Shown here: positions 44,885 to 53,105 of the stretch, piece after piece
Position numbering within the stretch: the first letter of the stretch is position 1
Layout: each line of letters opens with the position of its first letter
NCBI RefSeq assembly: GCF_002027705.1
Contig: NZ_MBTG01000066.1
Coordinates: forward strand, 62,001 to 126,000
Source: Paenibacillus ferrarius
GTDB lineage: Bacteria > Bacillota > Bacilli > Paenibacillales > NBRC-103111
DNA length: 64,000 nt
Reading direction: 5' to 3'
Program-made: the position numbers and the translations under genes
The notes under the pieces: generated by a model
The model's database searches: none
Seen by the model: the letters and a program-made list of their open reading frames with translations, nothing else
What the model was told of the DNA's origin: nothing

Positions 44885-45444
44885 ATGATTGACAGAATGA
44901 ATAGTGCTTTAACCTATATTGAAGAAAATCTTGCAAATGAGATTGATTTCAAGGAAATAGCCAGATTGGCTTATTGCTCGGAGTATCATTTCAAAAGAAT
45001 GTTTTCTTTTCTGGCCGGTGTCTCCTTGTCCGAATACATTCGCCGCAGACGGCTGACGCTTGCAGCATTTGAGCTTCATGAAAGTGATAGAAGGGTTATT
45101 GATATTGCCATTAAATATGGATACAACTCGCCAGACGCTTTTACCAGGGCTTTTCAAAGCCTGCATGGTGTGACACCAACTGAAGCCAGAAATAAGGGAC
45201 AAACCCTGAAAGTTTACCCAAAAATGTTCTTTACGCTTTCTATTCAAGGGGGGAATGAAATGCCGTCGGCCCCTTTCCGGATACCCTTCAAAATGTTTGG
45301 GGTCGCATTTATTCAGAATGGTTCCCATCCTCCAATTATGAGCAAGCGGAAGGTCCTGAACTATTATGGAACGAACATAAAGATGTATCGTCACCCACGT
45401 TCAAGAGTGAAATTTGGATCCCAATTGTGAAAAGTCAGCCGTGA
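44885..45444 (+). pseudogene. Decayed AraC-family regulator with GyrI-like effector domain
   Basis: The N-terminal about 100 residues form an intact AraC double HTH (IDFKEIARLAYCSEYHFKRMF, DIAIKYGYNSPDAFTRAF), then a GyrI-like domain begins (FKMFG) but most of it is missing. The normal end of that domain is present in another frame: bases about 45300-45444 read GRIYSEWFPSSNYEQAEG and later SEIWIPIVKSQP before a TGA. So about 70-90 codons were deleted and the junction is out of frame; the in-frame product ends with 35 foreign residues at 45430. AGGAGGTGAT keeps translation possible, so a DNA-binding stump may still be made. Confidence 0.8.
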
Positions 45445-45577
45445 GCTGGCTTTTTTGCTTTCGTTAGTTAATCACAGCGTACTTGACAGAAGGTTGCAGT
45501 TGCGATACATTTTATTTATTCTGTCTGTTCAGTATAAATAAAATTAGTTTTTTTATGAAATGAGGACATAAACAAAC

Positions 45578-46231
45578 ATGCCTAAAGTAGGAATGGAACC
45601 AATACGTAGGGCAGCTGTTATTAATGCTACATTAATGTGCATAAGCAGACATGGGATTGACGGCATGACTTTGGATAAAGTCGCTGAGTATGCAGATTGC
45701 TCGAAGGGGGTTGTCTCATATTATTTTAAAAATAAAGATAACTTGATGATCGAGTCATTTAAGGCTTTTTTTGCTTATTATGGCTTAAAAATCAATGCTG
45801 CTATTCAGCCTACCATGAGTGCTGCGGATATGATCGAGGTCACTCTGGCACATCTCCTACCGCCGCTTAGCGATGTAACGCAGGGAGCAATCAATGTATC
45901 AGAGCTTGAAGGTACTGAAAAGATGTTTATCCCACTTGAAGATCAAGCCAAACTGTTCCTTCACTTCTTTTCCAGAGCGGCATTGGATCGTAATTTGCAA
46001 GAGGTTGTTTCTGCGAGTTATTCGGCGGATATGCAAGGCCTCATGAAGATTTTTGACTATGGGAAGGCGACAGGGCAGATGAAAGTTGAGGATTCCCAAA
46101 GTGCTGCCTATGGCTTGCTGGCGATGGTAGTGGGGCTAAGTTTCTTTCGAGTGGCGAATGTGCAGCCACTGAACAGTGAAGACAATCGATCTATTTGTGA
46201 GGATTATGTAAAGAAAATAACAGAAGGATAA
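45578..46231 (+). CDS. TetR-family regulator, BetI-like
   Basis: Repressor of 217 residues. The start MPKVGMEPIRRAAVINATL is almost that of BetI, the choline-responsive repressor of betaine synthesis genes, followed by the HTH (MTLDKVAEYADCSKGVVSYYF). The ligand half is less like BetI. No choline or betaine genes are nearby; the likely targets are the two genes downstream. A weak GAGGAC precedes the ATG. AT-rich leader with TATAAA near 45532. Confidence 0.83.
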   Translation: MPKVGMEPIRRAAVINATLMCISRHGIDGMTLDKVAEYADCSKGVVSYYFKNKDNLMIESFKAFFAYYGLKINAAIQPTMSAADMIEVTLAHLLPPLSDVTQGAINVSELEGTEKMFIPLEDQAKLFLHFFSRAALDRNLQEVVSASYSADMQGLMKIFDYGKATGQMKVEDSQSAAYGLLAMVVGLSFFRVANVQPLNSEDNRSICEDYVKKITEG

Positions 46232-46276
46232 AGGATAGTTGACGAACAAACAATAAGCATTCATTGGAGGATAATG

Positions 46277-46642
46277 ATGAAAATTACGACATTAAATGAG
46301 AACGACGTAAAAATTGCTGTTGTAACTAGTGAAGAGTTACTCATAACTGACATTCAGTCTGCATTAGATTTAATAGCTACGGTAAATTATGAAGCAGGCT
46401 GTGATCGTATAATTTTGAATAAATCAGCCATTTGTGAAGACTTTTTCAACTTAAAAACACGGCTGGCAGGTGAAATATTGCAAAAGTTTATTAATTATCA
46501 TGTGAAAATTGCCATTGTTGGTGATTATTCGATGTATTCAAGTATGAGTTTGAAACAATTCATTGGCGAGAGCAATCAAGGGAAGGATATCTTTTTCTTG
46601 TCGACTGAACAAGAAGCTGTAGAGAAGCTGAGACTTGCTTAA
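46277..46642 (+). CDS. DUF4180 protein
   Basis: 121 residues, function unknown. The second half has the family signature: NLKTRLAGEILQKFINYHVKIAIVGDYS and KQFIGESNQGKDIFFLSTEQEAVEKL. Cytoplasmic, alpha/beta. ATG 46277 is 6 bases after GGAGG; the ATG at 46274 is too close. Probably one transcript with the TetR gene (45 bases upstream) and the SUMF1 gene (38 bases downstream). Confidence 0.85.
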   Translation: MKITTLNENDVKIAVVTSEELLITDIQSALDLIATVNYEAGCDRIILNKSAICEDFFNLKTRLAGEILQKFINYHVKIAIVGDYSMYSSMSLKQFIGESNQGKDIFFLSTEQEAVEKLRLA

Positions 46643-46680
46643 CCTAGGAGATGATTTTTTACGTGAATAGGAGAGAAAGC

Positions 46681-47340
46681 ATGGATCATGAAGGAATGAG
46701 CCTGAGCAATTATCCAATGGTGAAAATTCCGGGTGGAGTTATTGATTTAAGAGATGATAGAACACAAAGTAAATGGCAGGTTGAAATCAAACCGTTTCTT
46801 CTCGCCCCTTATCCTGTAACTACGGCACTTTATGATGTTGGTGACCGTGACCAAAAGCCTGTTGTAAATGTGTCTTGGCATGATGCCATTTCTTTCTGTA
46901 ATCACCTTTCCCAACAAACTGGGTTGCAGCCGTTTTATTCCAATCCTAATGATGGAGAAAGTGTTATCTGCCACTGGGAATCCAACGGCTTTCGACTTCC
47001 TTCAGAAGCAGAATGGCAGTATGCCTGTAAAGCAGGAACGTCTGGATACAGATACGGTGAGATTGATCAGATTGCCTGGTATCGTGACAATTCAGGAGGA
47101 AGCATCCATGAAATAGGCACAAAAGAGCCGAATGCTTGGGGGTTGTATGATATGCTAGGCAATGTTTGGGAGTGGTGCTGGGATATTTATGATAAGAATG
47201 TATATGGCTCCTACCGAATTTTTCGTGGCGGCAGCTGGGCAGAAGAGGAGAGAGGCTGTGGAGCTTCGTGCCGTCGTCGCAGTCATCCGTCATTAGCGAT
47301 CGACGACCTTGGATTCCGCCTTGCCCGGAACGACAAATGA
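46681..47340 (+). CDS. SUMF1/formylglycine-generating-enzyme-fold protein
   Basis: 219-residue protein of the FGE-sulfatase/SUMF1 fold: VKIPGG, the WHDAISFCNHLS segment, FRLPSEAEWQYACKAGT, MLGNVWEWCWD and FRGGSW...GFRLARN. The catalytic pair of true FGE is not complete: the first active-site Cys position after GGSW is Glu, while a Cys remains at the second. It is therefore more likely a non-sulfatase member of the fold. ATG 46681 follows AGGAGAG; start 46651 lacks a site. Confidence 0.82.
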   Translation: MDHEGMSLSNYPMVKIPGGVIDLRDDRTQSKWQVEIKPFLLAPYPVTTALYDVGDRDQKPVVNVSWHDAISFCNHLSQQTGLQPFYSNPNDGESVICHWESNGFRLPSEAEWQYACKAGTSGYRYGEIDQIAWYRDNSGGSIHEIGTKEPNAWGLYDMLGNVWEWCWDIYDKNVYGSYRIFRGGSWAEEERGCGASCRRRSHPSLAIDDLGFRLARNDK

Positions 47341-47344
47341 GATT

Positions 47345-47391
47345 CCCTCTGAAAACCGCTGCTTGCGTTGCAGTTATTCAGAGGGCTTTTT
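47345..47391 (+). terminator. Terminator after the SUMF1 gene
   Basis: Stem ccctctgaa / ttcagaggg with a 23-base loop that can fold further, followed by CTTTTTG. Confidence 0.8.
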
Positions 47392-47413
47392 GTATACTCT
47401 AAGGAAGCAGCAC

Positions 47414-47605
47414 TTAGCGAATTGTGCAAGTGTTGCGGCCCAGCCACTTATTGATGCCGCATTTTTGCGTCAAGCCGGTGACGAGGAATGGAAGTGCCGT
47501 GAGGCCAAATAATTTCCAATATCCACTAAAGAAATAGAAGAGTGATAAGAGTGCTAAGCCAGCAATGATGCGTACAGCTCGATCAGTTCCACCTACATTT
47601 TTCAT
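47414..47605 (-). CDS. DUF2892 inner-membrane protein
   Basis: 63-residue membrane protein with two segments. VGGTDRAVRIIAGLALL at the start and a late CGINKWLG-type loop are the DUF2892 pattern, the membrane part found attached to rhodaneses such as YgaP. GGAGG precedes the ATG. A palindromic operator 72 bases upstream of the start matches the one in front of the Crp/Fnr gene. Confidence 0.85.
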   Translation of the reverse strand: MKNVGGTDRAVRIIAGLALLSLFYFFSGYWKLFGLTALPFLVTGLTQKCGINKWLGRNTCTIR

Positions 47606-47676
47606 TTGTTCGTTTCCTCCGCTTCGTATGGGTATGCTCTACAGGCTTGATCATACCAAGGTAAGGCAGAAGTATC

Positions 47677-47691
47677 TGTAACTTTGTCACA
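47677..47691 (-). promoter_or_regulatory. Crp/Fnr-type operator upstream of the DUF2892 gene
   Basis: On the minus strand TGTGACAAAGTTACA, 14 of 15 identical to the site at 48463. It lies between the regulator gene and the DUF2892 gene, where a promoter is expected. Confidence 0.7.
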
Positions 47692-47717
47692 TAGAAAAAA
47701 TGATGAGCTGTCTTTGC

Positions 47718-48392
47718 TTATAATTCCACATAATGTTCCAACCCGCCCCGGTTGATAATCGTGATGCTTCCCCTTGAGAGCGTGATGAGCTTTTCCTTTT
47801 CAAGCATTTTCAGTGTTCGACTGATGACCTCGCGAGCTGTTCCCAGTTCAATTGACAGCGTATCATGGGTAATCGTGAGAACTCCACTGCTATCGCTGGT
47901 CATTTGAACCAAATATTCAGAAATTCTGCCGCGGATTGATTTGAAATTGATGCTGTCCAGAAGGTTGGACATGATAATAATTCGTTTGGCAATGGATTTG
48001 AACATATATTGGCGGAAATTTCGATATCGATCCATCCAATCTCTGAAAGCATGGACAGGAATTAATACGGCGAGGCAGGGCTTTTCAATACAAGCCGTAG
48101 CTTCATATTCAGTTTCTCCTAAAATGCTGGAGATCATGAGCGGACAACATTCACCGCCATTAATTCTATAAAGGGTTATCTCCCTTCCACCGGAACTGAC
48201 TTTGTACATTCGTACGGTACCTTCGAGGAGCATAACCGCATAATCAAGAAACTGTCCTTCTTGAATAACATAATTCGGCTTTACTTCCCGCACTTTGATT
48301 CCTTCTGTCTGCCAATCTTCTTCGCTGATATCTGTCAAGCTCGGAAACAGCGAAATAATTTGAGGGATGTAATCAAAAACTGGTGAGCTCAT
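47718..48392 (-). CDS. Crp/Fnr-family transcriptional regulator
   Basis: 224-residue regulator with an N-terminal cyclic-nucleotide-like beta barrel (VIQEGQFLDYAVMLLEGTVRMY), a dimer helix and a C-terminal winged HTH (DTLSIELGTAREVISRTLKMLEKEKLI). Cys residues in GGECCPL and ACIEKPC could sense redox state, but there is no N-terminal FNR iron-sulfur cluster motif. The third Met (48392) is chosen because TGGAG lies about 9 bases before it; 48407 is the longer option. The perfect palindrome at 48463-48477 suggests self-regulation. Confidence 0.87.
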   Translation of the reverse strand: MSSPVFDYIPQIISLFPSLTDISEEDWQTEGIKVREVKPNYVIQEGQFLDYAVMLLEGTVRMYKVSSGGREITLYRINGGECCPLMISSILGETEYEATACIEKPCLAVLIPVHAFRDWMDRYRNFRQYMFKSIAKRIIIMSNLLDSINFKSIRGRISEYLVQMTSDSSGVLTITHDTLSIELGTAREVISRTLKMLEKEKLITLSRGSITIINRGGLEHYVEL

Positions 48393-48462
48393 GGGTGTCA
48401 TCTCCATGTAGATATTTGAATTTCTGGTAGAAACATTTTATCACTAAACAGGGATATATGAC

Positions 48463-48477
48463 TGTGACAAAGTCACA
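48463..48477. promoter_or_regulatory. Palindromic Crp/Fnr-type operator
   Basis: TGTGACAAAGTCACA, a perfect inverted repeat about the central A, located 70-85 bases before the regulator's start and about 95 before the truncated acyltransferase gene. Half-site TGTGA is as in CRP/FNR but the spacer is one base shorter. Confidence 0.75.
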
Positions 48478-48569
48478 TTAATCTGTGGTTTTTTCCACTG
48501 TGGCAACATTTACAAATCACTGGATGTTCGTTATAATGAACAGAAGTGTAGTTTAAGGAGGTATAATTT

Positions 48570-48773
48570 TTGATAAAACCATATATGCCCACTCTTGATG
48601 TACTAAGGGCATTGTCGATTATCCCAGTGGTAGTACTCCACACCGGCGGAACAGCGGCAACATATATTGGATTTTTGGGATCGTACGGTGTTTTACTGTT
48701 TTTATGCATTTCAGGATTTCTTCTGTCCTTTCTAGCATTTGAAGAAATTAAAAGAAATGGCCATTTCAAATAG
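48570..48773 (+). pseudogene. Truncated acyltransferase-3 family gene, N-terminal fragment
   Basis: 67 codons matching only the start of membrane O-acyltransferases (LDVLRALSIIPVVVLHTGG, with the family His, then LLFLCISGFLLSF). The normal protein has about 350 residues and ten membrane segments; here a TAG follows KRNGHFK and no continuation is seen in any frame before the next gene. TTG start with AAGGAGG. The next genes are sugar-polymer type, so it may once have decorated the same glycan. Confidence 0.65.
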
Positions 48774-48863
48774 AAAACTAAGAAGTAAACAAGCTCAAAA
48801 TATTAGTATCACTGGCAAAATGAGTTCTTTATAAAGAATTTAATTCTGGGAGATGTTAACTCA

Positions 48864-49841
48864 ATGAAAACGGTTACCATACTGATTCCAGCCTATAACG
48901 AAGCAGAAGTTTTGCATCAGCTTTATAATCGTCTAACTTTCGTCTTGCAGAAAATAAGTTTTTATCAATTTGAAATCCTTTTTGTGAACGATGGCAGTAA
49001 AGATGCAACCTTAGAAATTATTAAAAACTTAAGAGAAATGGACGGCAGGATTTCTTATATTGATTTCTCGCGTAATTTTGGAAAAGAAATTGCCATGATC
49101 GCCGGTTTAGATTATGTCAAAGGGGATGCGGTTATCATTCTAGATGCAGATCTTCAAGATCCCCCTGAGCTGATACCCGAAATGATTCGTTATTGGGAGG
49201 AAGGTTATGACGATATTTATGCCAAAAGAAGAACGCGCTCTGGCGAAACGATGTTTAAAAAATGGACAGCAAAAACATTTTACAAAATACTAAAAAAAGT
49301 GGCAAGGATTCCAATACAAGAAAACACCGGAGATTTTCGATTGCTGGATAAAAGGTGTGTGGAAGCACTGAAAAAACTTCGCGAATCCCAAAGATACACC
49401 AAAGGCATGTTTAGTTGGATTGGCTATAATAAAAAGGAAATATTATTTGATCGTGATTCAAGGGCAGCTGGAGTGTCTAAATGGAATTATTTGAAGCTAA
49501 TGGATCTAGCGATTGAAGGAATTACCTCCTTTACAACGGCTCCGTTAAGACTGTCGGTTATTTTAGGCAGCATAGTTTCTATGTGGGCATTTATTTATAT
49601 GGCCTGGATCATTTTTAAAACGCTGCTCTTTGGAGAGAGTATTGCCGGGTATCCCTCGCTAATGACGGTCATGTTATTTTTGGGTGGCATCCAACTGTTA
49701 TCGTTAGGAATTATCGGAGAATACCTTGGACGCGTATTTAATGAAACGAAAAGAAGGCCTCTATATTTTGTCGATGAGTATAATGGTCAAAAAGAATCTA
49801 ATAGCTCAACCAATAAAAGTGATGTCCCAATGAACATATAG
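48864..49841 (+). CDS. Family 2 glycosyltransferase, GtrB/DPM-like membrane type
   Basis: Probably transfers a sugar from a nucleotide donor to undecaprenyl phosphate at the inner face of the membrane. 325 residues: GT-A domain with TILIPAYNEAEVL, FVNDGSKD, the DxD motif LDADLQDPP and the NTGDFRLLD segment, then two C-terminal membrane segments (about 230-255 and 265-290). The weak GGGAGAT precedes the ATG. The next gene, 25 bases away, is a polytopic membrane protein that could use the lipid-linked sugar. Confidence 0.9.
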   Translation: MKTVTILIPAYNEAEVLHQLYNRLTFVLQKISFYQFEILFVNDGSKDATLEIIKNLREMDGRISYIDFSRNFGKEIAMIAGLDYVKGDAVIILDADLQDPPELIPEMIRYWEEGYDDIYAKRRTRSGETMFKKWTAKTFYKILKKVARIPIQENTGDFRLLDKRCVEALKKLRESQRYTKGMFSWIGYNKKEILFDRDSRAAGVSKWNYLKLMDLAIEGITSFTTAPLRLSVILGSIVSMWAFIYMAWIIFKTLLFGESIAGYPSLMTVMLFLGGIQLLSLGIIGEYLGRVFNETKRRPLYFVDEYNGQKESNSSTNKSDVPMNI

Positions 49842-49866
49842 AATTTAGACAAAGAAGGGAAAAATT

Positions 49867-51255
49867 GTGGTTATTATTAAAAATAAGAATGTAATTATTT
49901 TGACCCTCATTTTCCTGGTTATGTTCACGCTCAATTTGTTGACACCGTTATTTGCAGACGATTTTAATTACTCATTCATGTGGGATAAGTCAAAGAAAAT
50001 TGAAAATCTTATTGATGTCGTGAAATCGCAGCAAATGCACTATGTTCAATGGGGAGGCAGGACGGTTGCGCATACCTTAGGTCAAACCCTTTTAATGACA
50101 AGCAAATTGTTAAGATCATTCTTGAATGCGCTGGTCTATGTTGCGCTCATTTATCTTATTTATTGGCATTCTCAAGGCAAGAAGCTGAAATTCAGTCGAA
50201 ATGTTTCGATTGTACTGTTGATCGCGTTATTGTGCTGGGTTAGTTTACCTAGCTTTGGAGAAACAACAATTTGGTTAATTGGGTCCGTTAATTATCTGTG
50301 GACGACTGTCATCATGTTGCTTTTTTTAATACCGTACCGGCTTAAGCTTTTGTCCAATGCGGTGTTTGTTAAGGACAACATTATTCAATTGCTTGGTATG
50401 TTCATAATGGGAATACTTGCGGGATGGTCGAACGAGAATACATCATTGTTAGTACTTATCCTTACAGCTATTGCTGTTGTATATTTCTTACAGAAACGAA
50501 TGATGGGCAAGTGGATGTTAGCCGGGTTTGCGGGGACTATGATTGGCTATTTATTTTTGATTTTGGCGCCAGGCAATATGGTCAGAGCTAGTCATATGGA
50601 AAAACCTGCCGACTATTCATTTCTCTTGTATCATATCAAGGTTCCAGCATTTATGACCATTAGTATCATGAAATTCCAAGTACCGGTTTGGATTGCTTTT
50701 ATAATGATAATGTCAGTTTTATTGAATTATTTGGTTAGGAACAAGCTTTCATTCAAAAATATGTTGATTACGTACGGTCATGATTTCCTTTATTCTTTTA
50801 CATTTATCGGTTTCAGTATTCTAAATAACCTCATTATGTTTGCTTCACCGCAATTTCCTCTAAGAGCAGGTTTTGGGTCCAGTGTATTCCTTATCATCGG
50901 AGTTTTGGGGTTATTAAGAATTGAAGTCACGAAAAGGTTGTTTAACATTAAAATTGTGAAGACATTAAATATAGCAACCATTTGCTTTTTAATCGTTACG
51001 ATGGGATTTGTAATCAGGCAATATTCGATCCTGTATCATGAAAATAATGCAAGGATGAATTCATTGAATAATGAAAAACAAACAGGCAATGATTCGGTTA
51101 TCGTAAAACCATTTAGTATTGATAAATCAAGTCCATACCAAACTCTGAATCGTCATGTCTTCATTAGCGATATAGGGGGTAACCCAAATGTTTGGCCCAA
51201 TACTATTTATGCCCAATATTATGGCTTTAAGTCGATTAAAGAACTAGATCATTAG
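49867..51255 (+). CDS. DUF6056 polytopic membrane protein
   Basis: 462 residues with about 10-11 membrane segments. After the first segment the external loop has FADDFNYSFMW and VQWGGRTVAHTLGQ, the acidic motif of DUF6056, which resembles GT-C glycosyltransferases that use lipid-linked sugars. With the GtrB-like enzyme upstream this suggests a two-gene glycosylation cassette for a wall polymer or protein; the acceptor is unknown. GTG start with AGAAGGG. Confidence 0.8.
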   Translation: MVIIKNKNVIILTLIFLVMFTLNLLTPLFADDFNYSFMWDKSKKIENLIDVVKSQQMHYVQWGGRTVAHTLGQTLLMTSKLLRSFLNALVYVALIYLIYWHSQGKKLKFSRNVSIVLLIALLCWVSLPSFGETTIWLIGSVNYLWTTVIMLLFLIPYRLKLLSNAVFVKDNIIQLLGMFIMGILAGWSNENTSLLVLILTAIAVVYFLQKRMMGKWMLAGFAGTMIGYLFLILAPGNMVRASHMEKPADYSFLLYHIKVPAFMTISIMKFQVPVWIAFIMIMSVLLNYLVRNKLSFKNMLITYGHDFLYSFTFIGFSILNNLIMFASPQFPLRAGFGSSVFLIIGVLGLLRIEVTKRLFNIKIVKTLNIATICFLIVTMGFVIRQYSILYHENNARMNSLNNEKQTGNDSVIVKPFSIDKSSPYQTLNRHVFISDIGGNPNVWPNTIYAQYYGFKSIKELDH

Positions 51256-51267
51256 GTAAGGAAGCCT

Positions 51268-51297
51268 TAAACCCATTGCTGAGCATGGGTTTTTTCT
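51268..51297 (+). terminator. Terminator of the GtrB/DUF6056 operon
   Basis: Stem aacccat / atgggtt (7 bp, extendable) with an 8-base loop and six T. Confidence 0.85.
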
Positions 51298-51376
51298 TTT
51301 ATTTGAAAAGCCGAGTAACCGCGGCAAGATGAAGCAAGACTAAGTTGCAGCACCAGCTTTTGGTCATATGACCGTA

Positions 51377-51405
51377 TTGACTGTTGGTGAATTGCAGGTT
51401 ATTAT
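51377..51405 (+). promoter_or_regulatory. Sigma-A promoter of the DUF6530-AAA-VWA operon
   Basis: TTGACT (51377-51382), 17-base spacer, TATTAT (51400-51405): close to consensus. Transcription should begin near 51412, just before the 8-bp tandem repeats. Confidence 0.75.
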
Positions 51406-51418
51406 GAAGTAGTCATTT

Positions 51419-51450
51419 AGTAAATCAGTAAATAAGTAATTTAGTAAATT
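51419..51450 (+). repeat. Four tandem 8-bp repeats in the operon leader
   Basis: Units agtaaatc, agtaaata, agtaattt, agtaaatt, head to tail, within the first 40 bases of the predicted transcript and ending just before the ribosome site. Could bind a regulator or vary in number by slippage. Confidence 0.65.
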
Positions 51451-51472
51451 ATAAAATGGAGTGTGCCAAAAA

Positions 51473-51952
51473 ATGAAAATACCAACAACTTTAAAACATA
51501 AACCTGTCATCGTATCCGAGAATTATGAGCAGGTGGACGGCAGATATGCCCTAAACACGGATGCTCAAGGGATATCCCTTGGATTAGCTCAGTGGAATGA
51601 CAGAGGGAAGGTCGATATTTCGGCAAAAGTATGGAGGCATACTGGGGAGAAATGGTCCCGTCAATCCGAAGAGCTGCCTATGCATCGTGTACTTGATCTG
51701 GCTATTCTAATATGCAGAAGCAGCTTGCACTTCCAGGAGGCTTATCGGTTTCCGAAGCTGTATGATCCAGAGAACGCCACGATAGACCGTATTGGTCTGC
51801 AAGGGAATGCTATGACTGTGGCTGTATGTGAAGACAATCCGATGATTGATCATGATATTAAACTGTTCGCGCAGGCGCTTAGTGATGATGGCGAAATGAT
51901 TGGAGAAAGGCTTAGTATTTTATCCCGTCTGTTAAAAGAAATGGGTTATTAA
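51473..51952 (+). CDS. DUF6530 protein
   Basis: 159-residue cytoplasmic protein, first gene of the AAA+/VWA operon. It has the DUF6530 pattern (LAQWNDRGKVDISAKVWRHTG, LPMHRVLDLAILI, LYDPEN, VAVCEDNPMIDHDIKLF). Function unknown; constant company with the ATPase suggests a substrate or adaptor. ATG 51473 is used; GTG 51461 has no room for a ribosome site, TGGAG lies about 11 bases before the ATG. Confidence 0.78.
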   Translation: MKIPTTLKHKPVIVSENYEQVDGRYALNTDAQGISLGLAQWNDRGKVDISAKVWRHTGEKWSRQSEELPMHRVLDLAILICRSSLHFQEAYRFPKLYDPENATIDRIGLQGNAMTVAVCEDNPMIDHDIKLFAQALSDDGEMIGERLSILSRLLKEMGY

Positions 51953-51975
51953 AATTTATCGAAAGGAATGCGGGT

Positions 51976-53094
51976 ATGAGTAAACATGAAAATAATGTAC
52001 TGTCACCAACTAGACAATTAACGGAGATAGAAAAAGGGCTCGTCTGGACAAAGCCATCGTCTCATAAGGAAAGTGAAGAAGAGCGGCGTATTTGTAATGA
52101 AATAAAGCGCAATTGGCATCGGGGAGAAATGAAAATCGCCAATATTTTGTTAGAAGGTGATGCCGGTTCAGGCAAAACGCAGCTAGCCAAAGCACTTTCA
52201 GCTGATTTAGGGCTGCCCTATACGAAAGTGACGTGTTTTGCCGATATGGACAAATCCGATATTATTGGCTCTATTCTACCGGTTATTTCAAATGAACGAT
52301 TAGAACAGATGCAGTCCGAGGATCAACTTGTCTTGAAAGCCATATATGAGAGCGATAGTTTTCAAAGCACATCGGAAATCGTGATGAACGTGCTGGGCAT
52401 TTCGCAGGAACAGGCAGCTTTAAAGATGAAGAGGTTATTGAAGATGATGGCTCAAAATACCGAGGACGACGTTGTTGAGTATCGTTTTTACCCTTCTGAG
52501 ATTGTTAGAGCTTTTCAAAAAGGCTATCTGCTAGAAATTCAAGAACCAACGGTTATACGGGATGCCGCGGTATTAATGGCACTCAATTCTGCTTTGGAGC
52601 TGGACGGGAGCATTAATCTTCCTACAGAAATGATTCACAGACACCCCGATTTCATAGCAATCATCACAACTAATCGCAGTTATGCGGGGACAAGGCCACT
52701 AAACGAGGCACTGCGTGACAGAATACAGCATTCGGAAAAGATGGACCTCCCATCGAAAGACATGATGATAGAACGGGCAATGGCCAAAACCGAATATAGG
52801 AATCAAAAGGTACTTGGCCTCTTGGCGGATATCATAATTATCTTGGATAAAACAGCCCGGGCGAGTGGCATTAAAGGCGTCGCTGGAATGCGATCCTACT
52901 TCTACTGGGCAGACGCTGTAGCCGAAGGCGCTTCGGCAAGAGAATCGCTTTATCATAAGGTCATTTACAAAATAACGACCGATTCAGAAGAAATCAAATT
53001 GCTGGAAGATGCCCTGAAAAAACATGGCTTGTTAGCAAGTCTGGATGAAGTCGAGATCAATTTTCAAAAAAAAAACGAATTTTTGATACGGTAG
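51976..53094 (+). CDS. MoxR/CbbQ-type AAA+ ATPase
   Basis: 372-residue AAA+ protein that probably works with the VWA protein encoded next as a remodelling chaperone, like MoxR or CbbQ/NorQ pairs. Walker A GDAGSGKT (about 61-68), degenerate Walker B YLLEIQEPT, sensor 1 IITTNRSYAGTRPLNEALRDR with arginine finger candidates. An insert of about 80 residues lies between Walker A and B. GAAAGGAATG precedes the ATG. The gene ends in a run of ten A (53066-53075) and the -1 frame then stays open into the VWA gene. Confidence 0.88.
   Translation: MSKHENNVLSPTRQLTEIEKGLVWTKPSSHKESEEERRICNEIKRNWHRGEMKIANILLEGDAGSGKTQLAKALSADLGLPYTKVTCFADMDKSDIIGSILPVISNERLEQMQSEDQLVLKAIYESDSFQSTSEIVMNVLGISQEQAALKMKRLLKMMAQNTEDDVVEYRFYPSEIVRAFQKGYLLEIQEPTVIRDAAVLMALNSALELDGSINLPTEMIHRHPDFIAIITTNRSYAGTRPLNEALRDRIQHSEKMDLPSKDMMIERAMAKTEYRNQKVLGLLADIIIILDKTARASGIKGVAGMRSYFYWADAVAEGASARESLYHKVIYKITTDSEEIKLLEDALKKHGLLASLDEVEINFQKKNEFLIR
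53066..53075 (+). other. A10 run, possible -1 slippage site joining AAA+ and VWA
   Basis: Ten A in a row near the 3' end of the AAA+ gene. In the ATPase frame the product ends 6 codons later at TAG 53092. Shifting back one base gives AAA CGA ATT TTT GAT and continues without a stop into ATG 53106, giving one polypeptide of about 740 residues. The VWA gene has no ribosome site of its own. Confidence 0.55.
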
Positions 53095-53105
53095 AAATCA
53101 AGACA

